DNA from: Aequorivita sp.
Lineage (GTDB): Bacteria > Bacteroidota > Bacteroidia > Flavobacteriales > Flavobacteriaceae
Assembly: GCA_020435865.1 (NCBI GenBank)
Contig: JAGQYZ010000037.1
Location: 1-6,368 of the forward strand
Length of the DNA: 6,368 nt
Reading direction: 5' to 3'
Shown here piece after piece: positions 1 to 5,280 of the stretch; positions within the stretch are counted from its first letter, which is position 1, and each line of letters begins with the position of its first letter. A program made the position numbers and the translations under genes. The notes under the pieces were generated by a model. That model worked only from the letters and a program-made list of their open reading frames with translations. It was not told the origin of the DNA and made no database searches.

Positions 1-267
1 ATAGAATTTGGTGCGCATTTGCACACCACTCCAAATGCATGGCACGAGAAAATTGAAGCAGCCTATAAAGCTGGTTGCCGAAGGTTTGATGGAGCCATTC
101 AAGGTTTTGGAGGTTGCCCGATGGCAAAAGACGAATTGACAGGAAATATGCCTACCGAAAAAATGCTCAGCTATTTTACTGCTGAAAAAGTTTCGAGTAG
201 CATAAACCCAATGTCTTTTGAAAGCGCGCACAATGAAGCAACGAAAATTTTCACTAAATATCATTAA
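1..267 (+). CDS. Hydroxymethylglutaryl-CoA lyase, C-terminal part (5' end outside window)
   Basis: The last 88 residues of HMG-CoA lyase, which cleaves (S)-HMG-CoA to acetyl-CoA and acetoacetate in the cytoplasm. This is the final step of leucine breakdown. The frame is open from base 1, so the gene begins upstream of the window and an internal start near base 19 is not real. Visible family features are the metal-binding HxH pair (GAHLH, window residues 6 and 8), the glycine-rich loop GFGGCPMA with the catalytic cysteine (residue 39), and the TGNMPTE segment, whose Asn49 matches the metal-ligand Asn of the family. The C-terminus is short and ends at TAA 265-267. The next gene starts on the following base, which suggests co-transcription and translational coupling. 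Identity rests on the recognised active-site motifs. The related DRE-TIM enzymes (isopropylmalate synthase type) lack the GGCP loop in this form. Confidence 0.93.
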   Translation: MEFGAHLHTTPNAWHEKIEAAYKAGCRRFDGAIQGFGGCPMAKDELTGNMPTEKMLSYFTAEKVSSSINPMSFESAHNEATKIFTKYH

Positions 268-1809
268 ATGAGAAACTTTTTACTTTTAGCTTTTGTGGCC
301 TATTTATTTTCAAGCTGTGAAGTTCTTCAACAAGTATATCCTGAAGACCCAATAAAAGGTGCGGGAGCTATTACGCTCAAATTTGTTCAAATTAACGATG
401 TGTATGAGATTGCGCCATTGAATGGGGGCGAATACGGAGGTTTGGCGCGTGTAGCCCATATTCGTGATTCTATCAAAGAAAAATTTCCAAACACCTATTT
501 GTTTTTGGCGGGAGACTTTTTAAACCCTTCCTTAATAGGGACACTAAAAGTTGATGGTGAGCGTATAAACGGTAAACAGATGATAGCTGTGCTAAATGCA
601 ATGGATATTGATTTGGTAACCTTTGGAAACCACGAATTCGATTTAAGTGAACAGGATTTGCAAAAAAGATTGAACGAATCAAATTTCACTTGGACAACTG
701 CAAATGTTCGGCACGTTACCGAAAAGGGCATTGTGCCTTTTACAACTAAATGGGAGTATTCTACGGTGCCTACATCAGATTTTTCAACTTTCAATGCTAT
801 CGATGCAGATGGCAATAAAATGAAATTTGGTGTTTTTGGGGTAACACTTCCTGCAAATCCGAAAGATTATGTTTCCTATGGTGATATCTATGAGAATGCA
901 GTTAGAGCCTATGATTTAGCAATCCAAAAGTCTGATTTTGTTGTAGGTCTTACGCACGTTTCCATAGAAGAAGATAAAGAAATAGCAAAGCGTTTGAGAT
1001 CTTTACCTTTAATAATGGGCGGTCATGAACACTATAACATGCTTGAGAAAGAAGGCAGGACAATTATAACTAAAGCAGATGCCAATGCAAAAAGTGTTTA
1101 TGTACATACCCTTATTTATAACCTGCGCACAAAATATCTCCATATCAACTCTGAATTGGTGATGGTTACAGATAAAATTGCGTCCTCTGCAAAAGTGGAG
1201 CGTGTTGTAAACAAATGGACCGATTTAGTGAACGAGAAGCTGAAAGAAGTAGTGGAAAATCCCGAAGAAGTAATCTATAGAGCCACAGCACCGATAGATG
1301 GCACTGACACAGCCAACAGAAGCAAACAAACCAATATGGGTGAGCTAATAACGCGATCAATGTCTTTTGCTTATAACGATAAGGTAGATGGTGCTTTGGT
1401 GAACGGTGGTTCAATAAGAATAGATGACAGATTGGTGGGTGACATTACAAGTACCGATATTTTTAGGGTCCTTCCCTTTGGCGGAAGTGTTTTGAAAGTT
1501 GATTTAAAAGGCAGCCTTTTAAAGCAGATATTGGATTATGGAAAATCACAAAGCGGTGAGGGGGCTTATCTTCAACGCTACAAGTTTTCACAAAATGAAA
1601 ATGGAGATTGGCAAGCAGGCGAAAAAACGATTAGTGATAAGAAAACATATACTGTTGCATTCAGCGATTTTTTATTGAAAGGTTTAGACATTCCTTTTTT
1701 AACGCCTGAAAACAAAGATATTCTGAAAATTTATACACCAAAAGAAACCGAAACTGCTGCCGACATTCGGAAAGCAATCATTTTATATTTAAATTCGCTG
1801 AAAAAATAA
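268..1809 (+). CDS. 5'-nucleotidase/UDP-sugar hydrolase family metallophosphatase, lipoprotein
   Basis: A 513-residue envelope phosphoesterase. Residues 1-17 form a lipoprotein signal with lipobox LFSSC, so Cys17 is the probable lipidated residue. The N-terminal calcineurin-like metallophosphatase domain covers about residues 36-295: NDVY (43-46), AGD (81-83), GNHE (120-123), THV with His230, and GGHEH (251-255). The C-terminal 5'-nucleotidase domain covers about 335-480: NMGEL (356-360), NGGSIR (379-384) and DIFRVLPFG (397-405). Length is normal for the two-domain family. Two points are odd. The first metal motif is D-x-Y instead of D-x-H, and the GGDGY-type segment near the C-terminus is replaced by KGLDIPFL (471-478). 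As far as I recall, the Tyr form occurs in a subfamily exemplified by Drosophila CG11883, so activity is probably retained, but the substrate is uncertain. The ATG directly follows the upstream TAA with no Shine-Dalgarno sequence. The stop overlaps the next ATG by one base. Confidence 0.9.
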   Translation: MRNFLLLAFVAYLFSSCEVLQQVYPEDPIKGAGAITLKFVQINDVYEIAPLNGGEYGGLARVAHIRDSIKEKFPNTYLFLAGDFLNPSLIGTLKVDGERINGKQMIAVLNAMDIDLVTFGNHEFDLSEQDLQKRLNESNFTWTTANVRHVTEKGIVPFTTKWEYSTVPTSDFSTFNAIDADGNKMKFGVFGVTLPANPKDYVSYGDIYENAVRAYDLAIQKSDFVVGLTHVSIEEDKEIAKRLRSLPLIMGGHEHYNMLEKEGRTIITKADANAKSVYVHTLIYNLRTKYLHINSELVMVTDKIASSAKVERVVNKWTDLVNEKLKEVVENPEEVIYRATAPIDGTDTANRSKQTNMGELITRSMSFAYNDKVDGALVNGGSIRIDDRLVGDITSTDIFRVLPFGGSVLKVDLKGSLLKQILDYGKSQSGEGAYLQRYKFSQNENGDWQAGEKTISDKKTYTVAFSDFLLKGLDIPFLTPENKDILKIYTPKETETAADIRKAIILYLNSLKK

Positions 1810-2288
1810 TGATAAAAAAAATCTTAAAAATAGTTTTGGTATTGGCGCTGATTGCGTTAGTAGCAATTCAATTCATACGTCCCGAAAAAAATAATGAAGG
1901 TTATAAAAGTGTTGCTGCTTTTGAAAAAGAAACTAAGCCATCAGTAAAAGTTGCGTCCATTCTTAAAGAAAACTGTTACGATTGTCACAGCAACCAAACC
2001 CAATATCCATGGTATTCAGAAGTTGCACCTTTTTCACTTTGGTTAGCCGATCATATTGAACATGGGAGAAAACATTTCAATGTATCAGATTGGAGCAATT
2101 ATACCATTAAAAAGAAGGAACACAAAATGGAAGAATTTGTAGAAATGGTAGAAAAAGATGAAATGCCATTGCAATCATATACCATAATTCACGGCAATCT
2201 TTCGGAAGACGATAAAAAACTATTGCTTCAGTGGGCTGGCCTGGCCAGACTTCAATACAAACACCAATTGGAGGTTTCTTCGAAATAG
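1809..2288 (+). CDS. Membrane-anchored haem-binding domain protein (CxxCH)
   Basis: A 159-residue protein that resembles the Haem_bd family common in Bacteroidota. Residues 4-23 are a hydrophobic segment after a lysine-rich start (MIKK), probably an uncleaved N-terminal anchor or signal that places the rest in the periplasm. The single c-type haem attachment motif CYDCH (56-60) is followed by the family pattern SNQTQYPWYS, the APFSLW segment (73-78), HIEHGRKHFN (82-91) and a late EMPLQSY segment. Met119 in that segment is a candidate sixth haem ligand; this is inference. The role is probably electron transfer or haem sensing, with partner unknown. The start ATG at 1809 shares a base with the upstream stop (TAATG), so translation is probably coupled to the phosphatase gene. 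No strong terminator follows. The gene ends 120 bases before guaB, which has its own promoter. Confidence 0.87.
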   Translation: MIKKILKIVLVLALIALVAIQFIRPEKNNEGYKSVAAFEKETKPSVKVASILKENCYDCHSNQTQYPWYSEVAPFSLWLADHIEHGRKHFNVSDWSNYTIKKKEHKMEEFVEMVEKDEMPLQSYTIIHGNLSEDDKKLLLQWAGLARLQYKHQLEVSSK

Positions 2289-2347
2289 ACTTTTCTTTTA
2301 AATAAGTTTTAACTCCTATGAAAAGTTTATTACTAAAGATTTTGTAG

Positions 2348-2355
2348 TACATTTG
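2348..2355 (+). promoter_or_regulatory. Putative guaB promoter, -7 element
   Basis: TACATTTG fits the Bacteroidota -7 consensus TAnnTTTG exactly and is followed by C, as is common. The -33 element is weak: TTTA at 2326-2329 leaves an 18-base spacer but is not a TTG. Transcription would start near 2360, giving a leader of about 49 bases. This is pattern matching only. Confidence 0.5.
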
Positions 2356-2358
2356 CAC

Positions 2359-2407
2359 GCAATTAATCCTTAACCACTTTCGGAACTCCGTTAGTTAAAT
2401 TAATTGC
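2359..2407 (+). promoter_or_regulatory. Inverted repeat / predicted leader hairpin of guaB
   Basis: GCAATTAAT (2359-2367) and ATTAATTGC (2399-2407) are perfect 9-base inverted repeats. After a two-base bulge (CC), TTAAC (2370-2374) pairs with GTTAA (2394-2398). A small CGG/CCG stem around AACT may form in the loop. The repeat starts at about the predicted transcript 5' end and closes one base before the guaB ATG, so it would enclose the whole leader. It could be an RNA structure that controls ribosome access or a DNA operator. Neither is proven, and the stem is AT-rich. Confidence 0.45.
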
Positions 2408-2408
2408 A

Positions 2409-3881
2409 ATGACTGCACACGATAACAAAATTCTTGGAGAAGGCCTAACTTATGACGACGTACTTTTAGTGCCCGCCTATTCTGAAATTCTACCACGCGA
2501 AGTTTCCATCGCCACAAAATTTTCACGAAACATTACTTTGAATGTTCCTATTGTTTCCGCAGCAATGGATACTGTAACCGAAAGTGCTATGGCCATTGCA
2601 ATGGCTCGCGAGGGTGGTATTGGCGTGCTTCATAAAAACATGACCATTGAAGAGCAGGCTGCTGAAGTAAGAAAGGTGAAACGTGCCGAAAGCGGAATGA
2701 TCATTGACCCAGTAACTTTGAAAAAAGAAAATACCGTGGGCGACGCACAAAAAACAATGCGTGAATACAGTATTGGTGGAATTCCGATTACTGACGAAAC
2801 TGGAAAACTTATAGGGATAGTAACAAATCGTGATCTTCGATTTGAAAAAGATTTCAAGCGGTCACTAAGCGAAGTGATGACTTCAGAAAATTTAGTTACT
2901 GTGGCACAAGGTACTTCATTAAAGGAAGCTGAAATAATTCTTCAACAAAATAAAATAGAAAAGCTTCCAGTAGTTAGCGATACTGGTAAACTTTTGGGTC
3001 TTATAACATTTAGGGATATAACAAAACTTACCCAAAAACCAATAGCTAATAAAGACAAATATGGAAGACTTCGCGTTGCCGCAGCCCTTGGTGTAACCGC
3101 TGATGCAGTGGAAAGGGCGGAAGCTTTGGTAAATGCGCAAATTGATGCTGTAATTATTGATACTGCGCACGGACACACCAAAGGCGTAGTTGAAGTTTTG
3201 AAAAAGGTAAAACAAAAATTCCCTGAATTGGATGTGATTGTTGGAAACATTGCCACAGCAGATGCCGCAAAATATTTGGTTGCCGCTGGTGCCGATGCAG
3301 TGAAAGTAGGAATTGGACCGGGCTCAATATGTACTACAAGAGTAGTAGCGGGTGTTGGTTTTCCTCAGTTTTCCGCAGTTTTGGAAGTTGCTGCAGCCAT
3401 AAAGGGAAGTGGAGTGCCCGTAATTGCTGATGGGGGAATACGTTACACAGGAGATATTCCGAAAGCTATTGCCGCTGGAGCTGATTGTGTAATGCTTGGT
3501 TCGTTATTGGCTGGTACAAAGGAGTCTCCCGGTGAAACCATTATTTTTGAAGGTAGAAAATTCAAGTCTTATCGCGGAATGGGCTCTGTTGAAGCGATGA
3601 AACAAGGTTCCAAAGACCGCTATTTTCAAGATGTTGAGGACGATATTAAAAAATTGGTTCCTGAAGGAATTGTGGGTCGCGTACCTTATAAAGGGGAATT
3701 GGTTGAAAGTATGACACAGTTCATCGGTGGCTTAAGAGCTGGAATGGGTTATTGTGGTTCCAAGGATATTGAGGCCTTGAAGGAGAATGGGAAGTTTGTT
3801 AAGATCACCTTTTCGGGGATTGCAGAGAGCCATCCTCACGATGTTACTATAACTAAAGAAGCACCGAATTATAGTAGGTAA
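2409..3881 (+). CDS. guaB: Inosine-5'-monophosphate dehydrogenase
   Basis: IMP dehydrogenase oxidises IMP to XMP with NAD+, the committed and rate-limiting step of guanine nucleotide synthesis, in the cytoplasm as a tetramer or octamer. At 490 residues it has the usual bacterial length. The TIM-barrel catalytic domain is split by two CBS domains at about residues 98-150 and 157-208, which bind adenine/guanine nucleotides in many homologues. The catalytic loop GPGSICTT carries Cys308. IADGGIR (339-345) and YRGMGS (388-393) bind the IMP phosphate, and Arg404-Tyr405 form the mobile flap that activates water. The C-terminus, with ESHPHD (473-478), looks intact. The gene begins TYDDVLLVP close to the N-terminus as expected, which supports ATG 2409. 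It is expressed from its own promoter and followed by a strong terminator, so it is probably monocistronic. Nothing in the protein is unusual. Confidence 0.98.
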   Translation: MTAHDNKILGEGLTYDDVLLVPAYSEILPREVSIATKFSRNITLNVPIVSAAMDTVTESAMAIAMAREGGIGVLHKNMTIEEQAAEVRKVKRAESGMIIDPVTLKKENTVGDAQKTMREYSIGGIPITDETGKLIGIVTNRDLRFEKDFKRSLSEVMTSENLVTVAQGTSLKEAEIILQQNKIEKLPVVSDTGKLLGLITFRDITKLTQKPIANKDKYGRLRVAAALGVTADAVERAEALVNAQIDAVIIDTAHGHTKGVVEVLKKVKQKFPELDVIVGNIATADAAKYLVAAGADAVKVGIGPGSICTTRVVAGVGFPQFSAVLEVAAAIKGSGVPVIADGGIRYTGDIPKAIAAGADCVMLGSLLAGTKESPGETIIFEGRKFKSYRGMGSVEAMKQGSKDRYFQDVEDDIKKLVPEGIVGRVPYKGELVESMTQFIGGLRAGMGYCGSKDIEALKENGKFVKITFSGIAESHPHDVTITKEAPNYSR

Positions 3882-3912
3882 ATTTAAACTTTTAAGCTAA
3901 AAATATATTGTT

Positions 3913-3946
3913 ATAAAAAGCACTGGAAAACTCCAGTGCTTTTTAT
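3913..3946 (+). terminator. Rho-independent terminator of guaB
   Basis: AAAAAGCACTGGA (3915-3927) and TCCAGTGCTTTTT (3932-3944) form a perfect 13-base-pair stem, extended to 15 by the flanking AT pairs, around an AAAC loop. The T run lies in the 3' arm and continues into TTTATTT. The flanking A run means it can also act on transcripts from the minus strand. Confidence 0.9.
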
Positions 3947-4137
3947 TTAGAAGTAAATATTAATGCTGCAAAATAGCTGATTATTTTTTCCAATTCCTGT
4001 ATGTTTTTCTTTTTAATTATAGCAGAATATGCTATTTCTTCGTTTTGACAAATGAGTTTAGAACCTTTAAATTTTAATAATTGTGTTGTGTGTTTATTTG
4101 AAAATAGTATCACTTGTGTATATTCAAATATACCGTT
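3943..4137 (-). other. Open frame without ATG, possible gene remnant or tiny protein
   Basis: A minus-strand frame stays open for 64 codons between the stop at 4138-4140 and the TAA at 3943-3945, in DNA where stops should be frequent. There is no ATG. The only conventional alternative start seen is GTG at 4113, which would give 56 residues. The conceptual product contains segments such as KGSKLICQNEEIAYS and an end with KKKNIQELEKIISYF, which look helix-forming and lysine-rich. I do not recognise a family. The stop lies inside the guaB terminator stem. It could be the tail of a decayed gene, a small gene, or chance. No promoter or ribosome-binding signal supports expression. Confidence 0.2.
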
Positions 4138-4152
4138 TTAGATAATTAACAA
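3947..4152. other. Gene-poor intergenic stretch between two convergent terminators
   Basis: About 200 very AT-rich bases between the guaB terminator and the terminator of the minus-strand Skp-like gene. I find no ATG-started gene of credible size on either strand. It contains an open minus-strand frame (listed separately), a short inverted repeat ATAGCA/TGCTAT at 4019-4035, and a longer interrupted inverted repeat at 4095-4130. Confidence 0.6.
4095..4130. repeat. Interrupted 8-base inverted repeat
   Basis: TATTTGAA (4095-4102) and TTCAAATA (4123-4130) are perfect inverted repeats with a 20-base spacer. There is no T tract, so it is not a terminator, and no downstream gene is positioned to be controlled by it. 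Confidence 0.35.
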
Positions 4153-4185
4153 AAAAAACGCGAAGCCAGAGACTTCACGTTTTTT
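4153..4185 (-). terminator. Rho-independent terminator of the Skp-like gene
   Basis: The stem arms 4153-4165 and 4173-4185 enclose a 7-base loop. Read on the minus strand, the arms are AAAAAACGTGAAG and CTTCGCGTTTTTT, with one U-G wobble, followed by further T. On the plus strand the same position is a C-A mismatch, so the hairpin is better formed on the minus strand. It lies about 20 bases after the Skp-like stop codon. Confidence 0.85.
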
Positions 4186-4206
4186 ATTTTTTAAAGAAAA
4201 GTTTAA

Positions 4207-4722
4207 TTATTTTCCTTCTTCTTCAGTTGTTATGGTAATGCCAAGTTCCTGTAAAATAGGAACGGTAAGATCATAATTTGGATCCAAATAAACTAAATCC
4301 TGATTGGACTGCATTACTTGTGTGTAGTTTTGAGCTTTTGCTACTTTGTCCAAAGCGTCACCTATTTTTTTATAGAGCGGTTTAAGCGCTTCCGTTTGTT
4401 TAATTTCCATTAGTTTAGAACCGTTCTGTTGAAATTTCTGGATGTCTTTGTCTAGGTTTAAAATTGTGGTCTGTTTTTCCTTTTTCTCCTCTTCCGTAAA
4501 GTTGGGCTCACCCTTTTTATATTCTTCAACAAGTTTTTTGTACTCGTCCACTTTTTTATTTAGGTCAATGTCCAGTTGCTTTCCGTAGGTTTCCAGTTCG
4601 GTTTGAACCGCGGTTAATTCTGGCATTTTAGAAAGAATGTACTCAACGTCAACAGCACCAACTTTTCCTTGCGCAAAGCTAGAAAGGCCAATTAGTAAAA
4701 CAGCTATTTTTAGAAATTTCAT
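4207..4722 (-). CDS. OmpH/Skp-like periplasmic chaperone
   Basis: A 171-residue secreted protein of the OmpH/Skp family, whose members hold unfolded outer-membrane proteins in the periplasm on the way to the BAM complex. The chosen start is the ATG at 4722 because it opens directly on a signal peptide: MKFLK, then a hydrophobic run, with probable cleavage after SSFAQG near residue 19. An upstream in-frame ATG at 4803 would add 27 residues before the signal and span the predicted promoter, so it is rejected. The mature N-terminus KVGAVDVEYILSKMPE is the family's first beta strand and start. Residues about 36-130 are highly charged and predicted to be long helical, coiled-coil arms. The C-terminal LVYLDPNYDLTVPILQELGI segment (from about 143) is the typical final strand and helix. 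A terminator follows and a promoter lies just upstream. Function is inferred from family membership; clients are unknown. Confidence 0.9.
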   Translation of the reverse strand: MKFLKIAVLLIGLSSFAQGKVGAVDVEYILSKMPELTAVQTELETYGKQLDIDLNKKVDEYKKLVEEYKKGEPNFTEEEKKEKQTTILNLDKDIQKFQQNGSKLMEIKQTEALKPLYKKIGDALDKVAKAQNYTQVMQSNQDLVYLDPNYDLTVPILQELGITITTEEEGK

Positions 4723-4751
4723 AGTATTTGTGTTTAAATTTTTTAGGAGGG

Positions 4752-4759
4752 CAAATTTA
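4752..4759 (-). promoter_or_regulatory. Putative promoter (-7 element) of the Skp-like gene
   Basis: On the minus strand TAAATTTG matches the Bacteroidota TAnnTTTG -7 consensus and is followed by C. The upstream -33 region is only a T-rich stretch without a clear TTG. The start codon would lie about 30 bases downstream, preceded by an A-rich leader with no Shine-Dalgarno sequence. Confidence 0.5.
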
Positions 4760-4826
4760 CTATAAATTTTAAAAATAATCACACCGTCATCGGCATATAG
4801 CATTGAATTTAGCGCTGAATATCAAT

Positions 4827-5069
4827 TTATGTTTCGTCATAAATTTGTCCGCGGGTTGGTTTCAAGGTTTCCCGTAAGGTATTCATTAGGCTTTTTTCAA
4901 CCACAAAAAATGCTATATGGTGCATTGGCATAATTTCTTCTTGACCAGTAAAAGCGTTTTTTAAATTTTCAGTTTCTGCAAATTCTTCAAGATGCTTTGC
5001 GTGATGTATAGCAATGTGCTTTGCATTTGGACCCAGAAAGTCCCATATAAGCTTTACTCTTTCAGTCAT
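4827..5069 (-). CDS. Small histidine-rich hypothetical protein
   Basis: An 80-residue protein with no signal peptide or membrane segment, so probably cytoplasmic. I do not recognise a named domain. The general look (MTERVKLIWDFLGPNA start) suggests a small protein conserved in flavobacteria, which is an impression and not a search result. It contains two histidine clusters: H18, H22, H23 and H26 within KHIAIHHAKH, and H50-H51 within MPMHHIAFF. These are spaced as if on helices and could bind a metal. The C-terminus PTRGQIYDET is polar. It runs on the same strand as the downstream Skp-like gene, separated by 104 bases that contain a separate promoter, so the two may be partly co-transcribed. 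The start at 5069 is the only ATG near the N-terminus, and A/T-rich sequence precedes it. No convincing promoter was found upstream. Confidence 0.72.
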   Translation of the reverse strand: MTERVKLIWDFLGPNAKHIAIHHAKHLEEFAETENLKNAFTGQEEIMPMHHIAFFVVEKSLMNTLRETLKPTRGQIYDET

Positions 5070-5085
5070 TTATATATAGTTGTGA

Positions 5086-5121
5086 TGAAGCTGACTTCAC
5101 CCTAAAAAAATTCGTGGTGAA
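5086..5121 (-). repeat. Two overlapping inverted repeats upstream of the small hypothetical gene
   Basis: TGAAG (5086-5090) pairs with CTTCA (5095-5099) around CTGA, while TTCACC (5096-5101) pairs with GGTGAA (5116-5121). The two stems share bases 5096-5099 and so exclude each other. They lie 17-52 bases before the start codon of the 80-residue gene, on its coding strand. The stems are short, so the significance is uncertain. Confidence 0.3.
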
Positions 5122-5239
5122 TCTCTTTTTTATAACGTTCTGCAAGTTACGGGTTTTAAGAACATTTTAAAAAACGAGGAACACTATATTTATATTAAAT
5201 TCGTTTGCTTTTCGGGCATAAGTTCCCAAAGCTTTTTGT

Positions 5240-5247
5240 TATTTTTG
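5240..5247 (+). promoter_or_regulatory. Putative promoter (-7 element) of the SurA-like PPIase gene
   Basis: TATTTTTG matches TAnnTTTG and is followed by CC. No TTG is seen at the expected -33 distance. Transcription would start near 5253, giving a leader of about 28 bases rich in A and T (for example AAAAATAAATATTC), with no Shine-Dalgarno sequence, as usual in Bacteroidota. Confidence 0.5.
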
Positions 5248-5280
5248 CCACACTTCATTAAAAATAAATATTCAATAAAG

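Noticed and set aside
2289..2326. Inverted repeat ACTTTTC/GAAAAGT after the haem-binding gene as a terminator
   Set aside because: The 7-base-pair AT-rich stem has a 24-base loop and no clean T tract, which is too weak to call a terminator.
2318..2347. Tiny frame encoding MKSLLLKIL before the guaB promoter
   Set aside because: It is only nine codons long and lies upstream of the predicted transcription start, so it is unlikely to be a leader peptide.
4744..4751. AGGAGG on the plus strand as a Shine-Dalgarno sequence
   Set aside because: No plus-strand start codon follows at a suitable distance, and it lies in the leader of a minus-strand gene. Shine-Dalgarno sites are also rarely used in Bacteroidota.
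4723..4803. N-terminal extension of the Skp-like gene to the ATG at 4803
   Set aside because: The extension would place 27 residues before an evident signal peptide and run through the predicted promoter at 4752-4759. The ATG at 4722 is the better start.
4807..4820. Near-palindrome centred on AGCGCT between the 80-residue gene and the Skp-like promoter
   Set aside because: It is short, with one mismatched pair, no T tract and no known operator resemblance. It is indistinguishable from chance.
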